DNA of 58,436 nucleotides. Origin: Dysgonomonas gadei ATCC BAA-286 (GTDB taxonomy: Bacteria; Bacteroidota; Bacteroidia; Bacteroidales; Dysgonomonadaceae). A program made the position numbers and the translations under genes. Positions 1-9,513 of the stretch are shown piece after piece. The stretch covers positions 216,970 through 275,405 of the forward strand of contig NZ_GL891987.1 in assembly GCF_000213555.1 (NCBI RefSeq), written 5' to 3'. The notes beneath the pieces are model-generated. The model saw only the letters and a list, made by a program, of their open reading frames with translations. It was not told where the DNA came from and did no database searches. Within the stretch, counting starts at the first letter, position 1. Each line of letters opens with the position of its first letter.

Positions 1-16
1 GAGAGAGAGAGAGAGA
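1..16. repeat. (GA)8 dinucleotide microsatellite at the window edge
   Basis: Eight perfect GA units occupy the first 16 bases and may continue to the left. The tract lies about 240 bp upstream of the SusC-type receptor gene. Dinucleotide tracts can change length by slippage, but a regulatory role here is only a possibility. The rest of the stretch to the receptor start is AT-rich and holds no gene I can support. Confidence 0.8.
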
Positions 17-255
17 ATAAGTAATCAAGTCTTACCTAAAAATATACAACTCGAATTATTATTATTCGGGTTTTTCAGCATGTATATATATGATAAAAAA
101 TATCTTATTTTCTGTACTCCATTCAGAAGGTAGAAGGTCTTGTTGCGTGTCATTATATTTAGGGCAGATACTGATTTTACATTTTACAAATTTAGAAACG
201 ATTCATCCGGTAATTTCTTCTTTATTATTAATGAGTAACCTCAAATTTTTTTATT

Positions 256-3200
256 ATGAATGTTTACTTAAAAGAAAACAGAATTAGCAAGAGTATATTT
301 AAAGTACTGCTATTGTGCGGTATTTTATTATGCTCTCATGTCTTTGCTCAGGCTCAAACAGTAAGAGGTGTCGTTAAAGACACAAATAATGAGCCTATTA
401 TTGGAGCAAGTGTCACCCTGAAAGGAACGACTAATGGTACCTTGACGGACGTAGATGGGAAGTATACTATATCGGCAGGTACAAATTCGGTATTGATCTT
501 TTCCTTTGTTGGTTATAAGTCACAGGAAGTAACTGTAACTTCATCAGTAATTGATGTGGCCCTTCAGGAGGATGCCCTTCAATTGGATGAAGTTGTAGTG
601 ACAGCTTTGGGTATTAGAAAAGAATCGAAAGCGCTGGGTTATTCGGTTAGTACAATAAGTGCAGGTGATTTAACGAAAGCGGCAGCGCCGACTTTAGGCT
701 CCGCTCTTTACGGAAAAGCATCAGGTGTGCGTATTCAGACAGCTCCGGGTGGCATCGCAGGTGCCATTTCTATCAATATACGCGGTCTGAATTCTCTAAA
801 CCTGACCAATATGCCTTTGGTCGTAGTGGATGGTGTACCTATCCATAATGGCGACGCTAACTTGAGCGGTTACTGGGATAATCAGCGTATATCGTCTAAC
901 GGCTTGGCGGATATTAATCCGGAGGATATTGAAAGCCTGTCTATTCTGAAAGGCGCTGCGGCTTCTGCCTTGTATGGTTCGGAGGCGACTAACGGCGTTG
1001 TGATGATTACGACCAAAACAGGTAAAGGTTCTACCGGTTTGGGTGTAGACTTCAATGCCAGCCTGACATGGGATCCGGTAGCTTATATGCCTAAATACCA
1101 GACTAAATACGGTCCGGGAGCTAATGGATATCAACGTACTGCGGCAAACGGGCTCGACGAAGAAGGATGGAGGATCAATGGATGGGATGACAGAAATGGA
1201 GTAAACCACAGAAGAGCGTCTTCAACGACAAGGTATTGGGGGCCGAAATACGATGGTAAAGATGTAATCTATTATGACGGAACAGTACGCAAGTACTCTC
1301 CGATAAACGATAATCCATGGTCGGAAATATTCCGAACAGGCGTCACTCAACAATATAACCTTGCTGTTACAAACGCTGGTGAAAAAGGCAATCTTCGCTT
1401 TTCTTATACCTATATAGATAATAAACCTACGCAGTATAACTCTACGTTTCAAAAGCATAACTTTAACCTGACAGGCAATTATAACGTAACAAAAAATATT
1501 TCGGTCGGTTACGGTGTTAATTATATACTGCAGGACCAAAAAAATCCACCTTATCGCCTCAGCCGTACATTGACTAACTTTAGCGGTATGGCAGGGCCTT
1601 TCGATGACGTTAAATACTTGCGCGAACATACAAGAACAAGTCTGGGATATTTGAACCGGATTTATACTGATGCTAATCAACTTACTCCGGATGAAGGATT
1701 CGAATGGACTCCGGCTCCTTATGCATTGGTGGAAGAATATTTTTGGAATATCCTGAGTAAAGAATATCTGAATAATACGAACCGCTTGTTGGCAAATGTT
1801 ACTCCAAGCTGGCAAATCATAAAGGGTCTTACCCTGAAAGGGCGTATAGCAACGGATTATACTGCCGAAAAGATCGAGCAAAAAGAACAGGCAAACAACT
1901 CTCCCATGATCAACAAAAACGTAGGATACTATATGGCGCGTAACAATCGCTACGAGATTTTCTATGGCGACGTTATGTTGAATTATGATACCAACCTGAC
2001 TGATAAGTTGGGTATGAACGCTATGGTCGGCTGGCAGGGACGTACGGAAAAGGAATTCAATACCTGGGCGAATACTAACGGCGGCCTCTCGGTAGAAAAC
2101 TGGTTTCACCTGAATGCCAGCAACGAACCGAAGTCCTCTGAAATGCGTAAATTGAGTCTGTTGAAGACCGCGTATTTCGGAACATTGAACCTGTCGTACG
2201 ATAGCTGGGCTTATCTGGAAGGAACACTCCGTCAGGAAAAAGTCTCCACGTTGGCACCCAACAAGAATGTATTCTATTTTCCATCTGTGAGTGGAAGTAT
2301 CATTTATACCGAATTATTTAAAGATAAAATGCCTTCGTGGTACGATTATGGAAAGATCCGTGCGTCTTACGGCGTTGTAGGTAATCCTCCGCCGGCATAT
2401 TACGCTACTCAGGCTTATACGCAGAAGTCAGTAGCCGGATGGATATATAATAGTGTCGACCCTAAAGTGGGCAATTACAACCTCCGCAACGAAAAGAAAT
2501 TTGAATGGGAATTCGGACTGGAAAGTAAATTCTTCAACAACCGCTTAGGTTTCGAGCTTTCTTATTATACCAATAAAATACAGGATATGATTTTGGAGGC
2601 TACTATGCCTGCATCTTCCGGTGGTACAAGTATCACGATGAATATCGGCGACATGAAGAACAGAGGCGTTGAGCTTTCCCTGTACGGTACACCGGTTCTG
2701 ACACGTGACCTGAGATGGGATGTGCGCGCCAATTTTGCATGGAACAAAAATACCGTGGTCAAGTTGGCGGAAGGTATCGATCAGATAACACATACAAACT
2801 GGGATAACGGGTCCGCATATCTTTATTCAAAATTAGGAGAACCGGCCGGAGATATATATGCTTTGGCACCTAAACAAGATGATAAAGGCAATTATATTAT
2901 CCGCGAAGACGGTTTCTATCAACTGACCGATAAACCGGTTAAAGTGGGAAATGCCATGCCGAAGATGGTCGGAGGTTTCGCTACTACTTTCTCGTATAAG
3001 AATTTCGTACTCGATGCTTCGTTCGATTATCGCATAGGCGGCGCGGTAATGAATATGCCTTATCAGTATATGATGGGACAGGGAGCGATTAAAGAAAGCC
3101 TGGATTATCATGATGGAGAAGGTAAAGGACTGACCTATTACTTTGATGCTAATCGCAACGTAGTTCCTTTCACAGGTTCTGCAGGCCCTAACGGAGAGCG

Positions 3201-3600
3201 GATTTATGATAACGGCGTGATATTGCAAGGTGTTAAAGCGGATGGAAGCGCTAATACGACAATGATTCCGGGTGACCAGTTGGCATATTGGACTTACAAC
3301 TGGGGCGGTTATGATCCTACGGATGTAACTTATTATTCTCATGGCATATTTGATAATACATATGTTAAATGTCGCGAACTGTCAATAGGATACAATCTTC
3401 CGAAATCTATACTTTCCAAAGTCAAGTGTAAGAGTTTGATGGTTTCCGTATTCGGACGTAACCTGTTCTATGTTTACAAGAACATGCCAATGCTGGATGC
3501 TGAAGCAGCAGACGGTACATCTTGGATAACGCAGGCCAGCCTGGGCGGTTCTACTACGACAACACGCTCGGTAGGTATTTCGTTACGTGCCAGCTTCTAA
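256..3600 (+). CDS. SusC/RagA-type TonB-dependent outer-membrane receptor
   Basis: A 1114-residue outer-membrane importer that, with its SusD partner, binds and imports oligosaccharides or other nutrients using TonB energy. A signal peptide covers roughly residues 14-34, ending near HVFAQA. A carboxypeptidase-regulatory-like domain follows (about 36-110), then the plug (about 113-250) with EVVVTALG and the typical LKGAAASALYGSEATNG segment. The remainder is beta-barrel and ends in Phe, as outer-membrane barrels do. The length is normal for SusC. The KALGYSV stretch after the plug start is typical of the Bacteroidetes SusC family. The SusD partner starts 27 bp downstream. No glycosidase, sigma/anti-sigma pair or hybrid two-component system adjoins it within the window, so the substrate cannot be inferred. 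Confidence 0.95.
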   Translation: MNVYLKENRISKSIFKVLLLCGILLCSHVFAQAQTVRGVVKDTNNEPIIGASVTLKGTTNGTLTDVDGKYTISAGTNSVLIFSFVGYKSQEVTVTSSVIDVALQEDALQLDEVVVTALGIRKESKALGYSVSTISAGDLTKAAAPTLGSALYGKASGVRIQTAPGGIAGAISINIRGLNSLNLTNMPLVVVDGVPIHNGDANLSGYWDNQRISSNGLADINPEDIESLSILKGAAASALYGSEATNGVVMITTKTGKGSTGLGVDFNASLTWDPVAYMPKYQTKYGPGANGYQRTAANGLDEEGWRINGWDDRNGVNHRRASSTTRYWGPKYDGKDVIYYDGTVRKYSPINDNPWSEIFRTGVTQQYNLAVTNAGEKGNLRFSYTYIDNKPTQYNSTFQKHNFNLTGNYNVTKNISVGYGVNYILQDQKNPPYRLSRTLTNFSGMAGPFDDVKYLREHTRTSLGYLNRIYTDANQLTPDEGFEWTPAPYALVEEYFWNILSKEYLNNTNRLLANVTPSWQIIKGLTLKGRIATDYTAEKIEQKEQANNSPMINKNVGYYMARNNRYEIFYGDVMLNYDTNLTDKLGMNAMVGWQGRTEKEFNTWANTNGGLSVENWFHLNASNEPKSSEMRKLSLLKTAYFGTLNLSYDSWAYLEGTLRQEKVSTLAPNKNVFYFPSVSGSIIYTELFKDKMPSWYDYGKIRASYGVVGNPPPAYYATQAYTQKSVAGWIYNSVDPKVGNYNLRNEKKFEWEFGLESKFFNNRLGFELSYYTNKIQDMILEATMPASSGGTSITMNIGDMKNRGVELSLYGTPVLTRDLRWDVRANFAWNKNTVVKLAEGIDQITHTNWDNGSAYLYSKLGEPAGDIYALAPKQDDKGNYIIREDGFYQLTDKPVKVGNAMPKMVGGFATTFSYKNFVLDASFDYRIGGAVMNMPYQYMMGQGAIKESLDYHDGEGKGLTYYFDANRNVVPFTGSAGPNGERIYDNGVILQGVKADGSANTTMIPGDQLAYWTYNWGGYDPTDVTYYSHGIFDNTYVKCRELSIGYNLPKSILSKVKCKSLMVSVFGRNLFYVYKNMPMLDAEAADGTSWITQASLGGSTTTTRSVGISLRASF

Positions 3601-3627
3601 TTCTTTAATCAATCAAAAAAGAACAAT

Positions 3628-5226
3628 ATGAAAAAGATATATTTATTTCTCATTATATTGGTTGTGGCGCTTACATTCTATTCCTGCGCCGACAGCGAGT
3701 ATTCGGATAAATACCTTGATCCGTCAAAAACTACCAAGGCATACTGCGACAAACTGATGACGGGGGTGTTTTATACAGGACGCGTATATACGTTCAATTC
3801 TTATTGGCGGATGTACACATGGGATAATACCGTTACGGGAAAATATGCCCAGACACTCGGATTTATGAACTCGCAAGGTTCCCTTTATTCGGCTAACGAC
3901 AGCTATGCTAACGACCGTTGGGTACATTTCTATAATACACTGACCCAGTTTCGTGTACTTCAGAATGTCTATGAAGGGTTAAGCGACAGCGAAAAAAATA
4001 CATATAGAATATTTAAGAATTTGTCCGAAGTATTTGTTTACGATCATTTATCGCAGATAGTGGATACTTTCGGCGACGCGCCGTTCAAAGAGGCCGGCTT
4101 TCTTGCCATTACCGGTGATGTGGCCGGCAGTTATCCGGCATATGATAAGGCTACGGACATATATACTATGATGCTCGACCGTCTGGGTGAACTTTATGCA
4201 GATATACATAGTATAAAAGGCAGCCTGGACAAACAGGCGTCTGCATCTTTGCCTAAGCAGGATTTCGTCAATTACGGCGATCTGGATAAATGGGAAAGGT
4301 ATTGTAATTCGCTTCGCCTGCGCCTTGCTGTACGAGTAGCTTCACAAGGAGATTTATCTGCCAAAGGAAAGCAAGTGATAGCTGAAATTCTGGGGGGTGG
4401 ATATCCTCTCGTATCCAGTCTGGACGAAACTATTAAACTGGATTCCAATGATAAAGATACCGGAGCCTTTTTCAATCCGGATGATCTTCGTACAGGTTAC
4501 ATTAGCCAGAGCCGTGCATCGCAAGCCATGTTAGATGCATTGACTCGGACCGTTTCGGGAGAAAATGATCCGCGCCTGCCTATTATGTATTCTAAAAATG
4601 CGGCAGGAGAATATAAAGGGCTATCTACTCACGAAACGTATGCCGAACAAGAGGTAAACATCGCGAAGCCGGAATCAGAGCGCATATATTCGCGTATCGA
4701 CTCTACTACAGTGATGTACAATACACAGTTTATAAGTCCGATTTTTACAGCGGCCGAAGTCGACTTCCTGAAAGCGGAAGCATATCAGAAAGGATGGGCT
4801 AGCGGCGATGCAAAAGCGGCTTTTGTTGACGGGATTCTACACTCTTCACAGTTCTATTTCGAAGAGAATGCGATTAGTCCGAGCAAAGATGGGACAAAGA
4901 TGGACATGCCGGCAGAGTCGGTTATTAGGGCTTATGCAGAAAAGGCATGGAATGCCGCCTCTAACAAAGAAGAGGCTATCATTACTCAGAAATGGCTGAA
5001 TTTCGGTTATATGCAGCCGTTCCAGGCTTGGAATGAAGTGCGTCGTACAGGATACCCTCAATTATATTATCCGGAGGATCAGTCGGCTCAATTATTGAAA
5101 ACATTACCTTCCCGGGTTCGTTATCCGGATTCCGAGAGAAGTAATAACGCAAAAAATTATGATGCACAGATACAGGCTATGGGTGGAACAGATAATGCCT
5201 ACATAAAATTGTTTTGGGCCAAATAA
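3628..5226 (+). CDS. SusD/RagB-type surface nutrient-binding lipoprotein
   Basis: A 532-residue lipoprotein expected to cap the adjacent SusC barrel at the cell surface and bind its substrate. The N terminus is a lipoprotein signal peptide with a lipobox ending at Cys20 (FYSC), followed by an acidic stretch that fits surface export in Bacteroidetes. The mature part has the helical, TPR-like character of the family, including the C-terminal AWNEVRRTGYPQLYYP segment typical of SusD-like proteins. It lies 27 bp after the receptor and is followed by a strong terminator, so the two form a closed bicistronic unit. The ligand is unknown. Confidence 0.93.
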   Translation: MKKIYLFLIILVVALTFYSCADSEYSDKYLDPSKTTKAYCDKLMTGVFYTGRVYTFNSYWRMYTWDNTVTGKYAQTLGFMNSQGSLYSANDSYANDRWVHFYNTLTQFRVLQNVYEGLSDSEKNTYRIFKNLSEVFVYDHLSQIVDTFGDAPFKEAGFLAITGDVAGSYPAYDKATDIYTMMLDRLGELYADIHSIKGSLDKQASASLPKQDFVNYGDLDKWERYCNSLRLRLAVRVASQGDLSAKGKQVIAEILGGGYPLVSSLDETIKLDSNDKDTGAFFNPDDLRTGYISQSRASQAMLDALTRTVSGENDPRLPIMYSKNAAGEYKGLSTHETYAEQEVNIAKPESERIYSRIDSTTVMYNTQFISPIFTAAEVDFLKAEAYQKGWASGDAKAAFVDGILHSSQFYFEENAISPSKDGTKMDMPAESVIRAYAEKAWNAASNKEEAIITQKWLNFGYMQPFQAWNEVRRTGYPQLYYPEDQSAQLLKTLPSRVRYPDSERSNNAKNYDAQIQAMGGTDNAYIKLFWAK

Positions 5227-5311
5227 TACGATAGATTACAAATGCTTTGAAATTTAGAAATAATCTTAAGTTATATAGTGGGTTCACACAAATATTAAAT
5301 TTAAGACACTG

Positions 5312-5346
5312 AAAAATCCCAGACCTAATAAAGGTCTGGGATTTTT
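5312..5346 (+). terminator. Rho-independent terminator of the SusC/SusD operon
   Basis: A perfect 15-bp inverted repeat (5312-5326 with 5332-5346) encloses a 5-base loop. The 5' arm starts with A's and the 3' arm ends with T's, so the RNA would form a GC-core hairpin followed by a U tract. It lies about 86 bp after the SusD stop codon. Confidence 0.93.
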
Positions 5347-5511
5347 ATTCTTTTCACACAGTCAATAATCATATAAATATCAGGTATTTAAGGGAAATTT
5401 GGAGTTGGCGGGTAACAGTAGTCAGTTAATAACTGATATCGTATCAGATTTTATATAAAAAGAATAAGATAGGGAACTTTTCTTTTTTCTTAAAAAAAAA
5501 TCTGTTCTTTT

Positions 5512-5537
5512 GTAACACTTCTTTTTTTCTTGCGTAC
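5512..5537 (+). promoter_or_regulatory. Possible ECF-type promoter (GTAACA / CGTAC)
   Basis: GTAACA (5512-5517) and CGTAC (5533-5537) are separated by 15 bases and resemble the AAC-type -35 and CGT-type -10 boxes of ECF sigma promoters. The site lies about 120 bp upstream of the ECF sigma gene, so autoregulation is plausible. This is a pattern match only. The 432-bp gap between SusD and the sigma gene otherwise holds the terminator and AT-rich sequence. Confidence 0.35.
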
Positions 5538-5658
5538 ATATAAATAAAGAAAGGTGTTTATGTCATATTTCGCACGATTGACTGTCTCGGTTATTCTCTC
5601 AGGAAGTCAATAAACAAGTAATATGAGTCCTAAATAGAAAAGGTAACAGGATTAGTAG

Positions 5659-6189
5659 ATGATAAGTTTCGACTCAGGTATAATCGAACAGTGCAGGAAA
5701 GGCGAACGCAGGGCGCAGATGCAGATGTATACGACCTTTTACAAAAGGGTTTACAACACATGCTTTCGTGTACTACGCGACTCTGCCGAAGCTGAAGATA
5801 CGATGCAGGATGCTTTTCTCAAAGCCTTTTCAGGGTTGGATAGTTACAGCGATTCTGTCCCTTTCGAGGCATGGCTGGTGCGGATAGCTATTAACGCATC
5901 CATTGACAAACTGAGAAGAAGAAACATGGAGATGACAGAACTGCATGAAAATATGAATTATGATATTGCCGATACGGATGACAATGCCGATTGGGAGCAA
6001 ATAATGGAAAAGGTAGGTCAGGTGAGATCAGCAATAGATAAATTGCCGGAATCGAGCCGTCTGATTATAAATTTATATCTGATAGAAGGTTATGACCATG
6101 AAGAGATAGCTGAAATACTAAGCATAGCGCCGGGTACAGCCCGCATACAATATATGAGAGCAAAACAAAGATTAATCGAACTTATCTGA
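5659..6189 (+). CDS. ECF RNA polymerase sigma factor (sigma-70 family, RpoE-like)
   Basis: A 176-residue ECF sigma factor. Region 2 covers about residues 20-85, with the core-binding and -10-recognition stretch (SAEAEDTMQDAFLKAF and PFEAWLVRIAINASIDKLRRR, partly overlapping). Region 4 covers about 115-176, ending in an HTH with HEEIAEILSIAPGTARIQYMRAKQRL. There is no region 1 or 3, as expected for ECF proteins. The next gene, 14 bp downstream, encodes a small one-TM protein likely to be its anti-sigma factor. The two genes after that encode secreted repeat proteins, probably the regulon core. The cue is unknown. Confidence 0.93.
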   Translation: MISFDSGIIEQCRKGERRAQMQMYTTFYKRVYNTCFRVLRDSAEAEDTMQDAFLKAFSGLDSYSDSVPFEAWLVRIAINASIDKLRRRNMEMTELHENMNYDIADTDDNADWEQIMEKVGQVRSAIDKLPESSRLIINLYLIEGYDHEEIAEILSIAPGTARIQYMRAKQRLIELI

Positions 6190-6203
6190 AAGGAGGGCGA
6201 GAG

Positions 6204-6746
6204 ATGAAAGATAGAAAAGAATACATAGAAAAGAACAGAGAACTGTTTGACGATAAAGAACCATCGGCAGGTCATATGGAGCGATTCGAAGCATTGCTTA
6301 ACAAGCAGGCGGATATTCAGGAGCCTGAAAAGAGACCGGCTAAAAGGGTAAAACTGATAAGCTTTATCTCTGTTGCCGCGTCTATTGCGATACTGATAGG
6401 AGTAGCCGTCAAATTCTATGCTCCGCAAAGCATAGAAGTGACACCACCGACTGAGAGCTCCATAGCAACTGATGAATTTAAGGCGACAAACGATTATTAC
6501 AACCAGCAAATGGAGGATCAGATCGCAGATATCATGTGCAAACTGGCCTATACTGACACTGAAAACCAGGCACAGCTGACTCGCGATATAGAGAAGATAA
6601 TGAGCAGCAATACTGCTTTTGTGGATGAGATGTCAAAAAACGAAAATCAGGAAATGGCTATACGCTATCTGGTGAAACACTATAAAACAAACATTCAGAA
6701 ACTGGAAAGTATAAATGAAAAATTAGGTAAATACACAAAATGCTAA
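6204..6746 (+). CDS. Single-pass membrane protein, probable anti-sigma factor
   Basis: A 180-residue protein. A soluble, charged N-terminal part (1-50) contains GHMERFEALLN, a motif common in small Bacteroidetes proteins encoded after ECF sigma factors. One transmembrane helix lies at about 51-69, and an exported C-terminal part is rich in charged helices (about 90-180). A GGAGG-like ribosome site precedes the start. No zinc-binding HxxxCxxC anti-sigma motif is present, so the role rests on topology and position, 14 bp after the sigma gene and 13 bp before the next gene. Confidence 0.65.
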   Translation: MKDRKEYIEKNRELFDDKEPSAGHMERFEALLNKQADIQEPEKRPAKRVKLISFISVAASIAILIGVAVKFYAPQSIEVTPPTESSIATDEFKATNDYYNQQMEDQIADIMCKLAYTDTENQAQLTRDIEKIMSSNTAFVDEMSKNENQEMAIRYLVKHYKTNIQKLESINEKLGKYTKC

Positions 6747-6759
6747 AAATGTACACACG

Positions 6760-8094
6760 ATGAAGAAGAATATATTATTAATGACTTTATGCTGCCTGAC
6801 ACTCTTTCAAGCATTTGCTGTTGAAAGTGCGGGCAATCAGCCACAGGATTCCGCCAGAGTATTCAAAAAGAAATTGAATCTCAATCTGGATAAAGTATTG
6901 GATGGAATAGACATAGATTCGAGCCAGTTTATGGAATTGAATGGGCTCAACCTTAATTTTAATATGGATTCTATCACGGCATTGAGTGACTTCAACATCA
7001 ATATTAACACTGATTCTATCACTGCACTGGCAATGAATGCAGCAAAAGAAGGTATTAAGACAGCAAAGTCGAGCCTTAGAAATCTCAACATTGACGGAAA
7101 AGATTATACTGCATACGCTTTTAGCTATGATAGCAAAGGTACTAAGCAGCGTGCAGAGGGGACTCCTGACCGGATAGAAAAAAAGAGTTTTTCGAATATA
7201 TCAGAAATAGAATTCTTTCATAAATACGGAAATATAATTGTGAAGGAATCAAATTCCAGCCAGATAGATCTTGAGATACAATATTTCGATAAGAGAAATC
7301 AATTCGGTTCATGTAACATAACAACAAGCAACAGGCTTCTTTCCATCACCACTAATAATACAGGTAGAAGCAGTTCGAAACCTCAGATCAATTATATAAT
7401 AACTGTTCCTAAAAATATATCCCTGAATATTAACCTTGATTATGGAGATGTGAAAGTGGACAGGCTTAATAACAGCTTAAATGCGAATCTTTCTTATAGT
7501 GATTTTTCGGCACAATCACTGACTAAGGCTGCATCAGTAAAAGCAAGATATAGTGATGTGAAAATAGGGGATGCGCAGGATATTATTTTGTCAGGATCCT
7601 ACTCTGATTTCAAAATAGAGAAAGCCGGGAAGATTGAGTCATCAGGTAACTATAACGATTGCCGGTTCAGTAACGTACAAACCCTTGTGATACCAAAATC
7701 CTCGTCATATGGCGATATGAGGATAGGGACTATCGGTAGCATGACAGGGCAGCTGATGTATGCAGATATAATCATAGATAATCTGCTGTCTGATATCGAC
7801 ATTCGCAGTTCTTATGGCGATGTCACGATAAGGGGAATGTCGCCTAAAGTGAAAACGATAAATATAAAAGGCAGTTATTGTGATGTTGCGATAGGACTCC
7901 CGCTGAACATGTCCGCAACATTTGATGCAAGCCTTATATATGGAGATCTCAATGTTTCGAAAAAATATACTGTGAAATATACCGAATCTATTGAAAAAGG
8001 TAATAAGGTAACTAAGAAAGGCCAGATAGGAAATGGCAAACCTACTGCAACTATAATAGTATCTAATAACTATGCCGATATTGATATAAGGTAA
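6760..8094 (+). CDS. Secreted repeat protein, DUF4097-like beta-solenoid
   Basis: A 444-residue exported protein with a signal peptide (about 1-20). Residues 40-95 are low-complexity, Asn/Leu/Asp-rich, with a duplicated MDSITAL/TDSITAL unit. From residue 228 to the end, eleven Y-x-D tripeptides (YGD, YSD, YND, YAD, YCD) recur, mostly every 17-21 residues, starting at 228, 246, 264, 281, 298, 317, 334, 352, 373, 394 and 438. That regularity points to a right-handed beta-helix in which each turn presents Tyr and Asp at the same corner. The protein sits in the ECF operon, so it is probably envelope-associated and stress-regulated. No enzymatic motif was seen. Confidence 0.75.
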   Translation: MKKNILLMTLCCLTLFQAFAVESAGNQPQDSARVFKKKLNLNLDKVLDGIDIDSSQFMELNGLNLNFNMDSITALSDFNININTDSITALAMNAAKEGIKTAKSSLRNLNIDGKDYTAYAFSYDSKGTKQRAEGTPDRIEKKSFSNISEIEFFHKYGNIIVKESNSSQIDLEIQYFDKRNQFGSCNITTSNRLLSITTNNTGRSSSKPQINYIITVPKNISLNINLDYGDVKVDRLNNSLNANLSYSDFSAQSLTKAASVKARYSDVKIGDAQDIILSGSYSDFKIEKAGKIESSGNYNDCRFSNVQTLVIPKSSSYGDMRIGTIGSMTGQLMYADIIIDNLLSDIDIRSSYGDVTIRGMSPKVKTINIKGSYCDVAIGLPLNMSATFDASLIYGDLNVSKKYTVKYTESIEKGNKVTKKGQIGNGKPTATIIVSNNYADIDIR

Positions 8095-8226
8095 TTGAAA
8101 TAGAGTTTTTAACGCAATGTCATTAAACCATGACTAACTGTCGCGGTTTTAGATACGAAAGCAATAATTAATTAATGACGCGAAGAAGAGTCAAATAGGT
8201 CTGCGACCTTAAAAATAGAAAGAACT

Positions 8227-8928
8227 ATGAAAGTAAAAAGTATTATCCTGTTAGTAGTATGTTGTGTGATATCTTTAGGCATATCGGCACAAGTGGTAAA
8301 AGAGAAGAAACCGGTAAGCTCATTTAACAAGATTGCCGTAAGTGGAGGTATAGATATTTATTTTACCCAAAGCAACTCGCACTCATTGGAGATAGAGACT
8401 GATGCGGAGAACATGCCGAAAATTGAAATAACAGTAAGTAATGGCAATCTCGAACTGAGACGGAAAGACGGCGAGCGCTTTAAAAGAAACTCCAGGATAT
8501 ACGCCTATGTTTCTGCCCCTGCATTAGATGCGATAGCCATATCGGGAGGTTCGGATTTCAATGCAAAAGAATTGAATAATAAAGGAGCATTGTCCATAGC
8601 AGCCTCAGGAGGTGCCGATATAGAAATAGACCGGTTGAATGTAAATGAGGCAAATTTTGCTTTCTCCGGAGGTTCCGATTGCGATATCAAGGACTTAAGG
8701 GCTAAGAAACTCAAGATAGCAGCATCAGGCGGGAGCGATTCAAATATAAACATCGGCAGTGCAGATGAAGTAAGCCTTTCTGTTAGTGGCGGAGCCGACG
8801 CAGAGTTATCTGGAAAGGTGAAGGTTATCTCTGTCAGTTGCAGTGGCGGAGCCGATGTTGATATCAAGAAACTGACATACGAAACTATCAATGCCCACAA
8901 GTCGGGTGGAGGTAGTATAAGTAAGTAA
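8227..8928 (+). CDS. Secreted DUF2807 (head-GIN) putative adhesin domain protein
   Basis: A 233-residue exported protein with a signal peptide (1-21). The rest is a DUF2807-type beta-helix in which SGG(S/A)D recurs about every 20 residues; SGG begins at 39, 106, 127, 147, 167, 187, 206 and 226. The family is annotated as putative auto-transporter adhesin but has no proven activity. It lies 132 bp after the Y-x-D solenoid gene, in the same orientation, and ends at a strong terminator, so it probably closes the ECF operon. The two neighbours look like variants of one solenoid architecture. Confidence 0.85.
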   Translation: MKVKSIILLVVCCVISLGISAQVVKEKKPVSSFNKIAVSGGIDIYFTQSNSHSLEIETDAENMPKIEITVSNGNLELRRKDGERFKRNSRIYAYVSAPALDAIAISGGSDFNAKELNNKGALSIAASGGADIEIDRLNVNEANFAFSGGSDCDIKDLRAKKLKIAASGGSDSNINIGSADEVSLSVSGGADAELSGKVKVISVSCSGGADVDIKKLTYETINAHKSGGGSISK

Positions 8929-8943
8929 TAGATTTGTGATAAG

Positions 8944-8975
8944 AGTAGAGGTGTACCCGAAAGTACACCTCTACT
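8944..8975 (+). terminator. Terminator between the ECF operon and convergent purE
   Basis: A 13-bp perfect stem (8944-8956 with 8963-8975) with a 6-base loop (CCGAAA) is followed by TTCTTTT. It lies 15 bp after the DUF2807 gene and 28 bp before the end of convergent purE. The T tract is on the plus-strand side. Confidence 0.85.
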
Positions 8976-9002
8976 TTCTTTTACTTCAAACGAAACCGCT
9001 TC

Positions 9003-9509
9003 TTAATTCGTCTTGAACTTATACTGAACTTTGGCTAAATCTTCATTAGCCTTTTCAATTTTGCTCTTCAAGGTTTCTTTATAAGCGATCAGTTTCTTAT
9101 GCAAGTTTTCATCTCCCGTAGCTATCATCTGCAGGGCAAGGATAGCCGCATTTTGGGAACCGTTGATGCCCACTGTGGCAACAGGTATTCCTGGAGGCAT
9201 TTGTACGATAGCAAGCAATGCGTCCATTCCGTCGAGCGAAGCGTCGATAGGCACTCCGATAACCGGAATAGATGTCATGGAAGCTATAACACCCGGAAGA
9301 TGGGCCGCCATACCGGCTGCCGCTATAATTACTTTGATTCCGCGGTCGTGTGCTCCTTTAGTAAAAGCCTCTACACGTTCGGGCGTACGGTGTGCCGACA
9401 AAGCGTTTATTTCGAATGGAATCTCCATTTCATCGAAGAACTTTGCAGCTTTTTCCATTACGGGAAGATCGGATGTACTTCCCATAATTATACTTACGAT
9501 AGGTTTCAT
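9003..9509 (-). CDS. purE: N5-carboxyaminoimidazole ribonucleotide mutase (PurE, class I)
   Basis: A 168-residue cytosolic enzyme of de novo purine synthesis that interconverts N5-CAIR and CAIR. The family signature is complete: GSTSD at residues 10-14 for phosphate binding, SAHRTPE at 38-44 with the catalytic His40, and the GMAAHLPGV loop. Length is normal for class I PurE. It lies 4 bp after gcvH, an order seen in other Bacteroidales, so the two are co-transcribed, probably from the rpoN promoter upstream. No purK is in the window. Confidence 0.96.
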   Translation of the reverse strand: MKPIVSIIMGSTSDLPVMEKAAKFFDEMEIPFEINALSAHRTPERVEAFTKGAHDRGIKVIIAAAGMAAHLPGVIASMTSIPVIGVPIDASLDGMDALLAIVQMPPGIPVATVGINGSQNAAILALQMIATGDENLHKKLIAYKETLKSKIEKANEDLAKVQYKFKTN

Positions 9510-9513
9510 TTAA

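Noticed and set aside
796..2284. Long antisense frames inside the SusC gene
   Set aside because: They are shadows of a strongly supported receptor gene and encode no recognisable protein.
8505..8900. 131-codon antisense frame inside the DUF2807 gene
   Set aside because: It arises from the repeated SGGSD codons read in reverse; its Pro-Pro periodicity mirrors the sense repeats.
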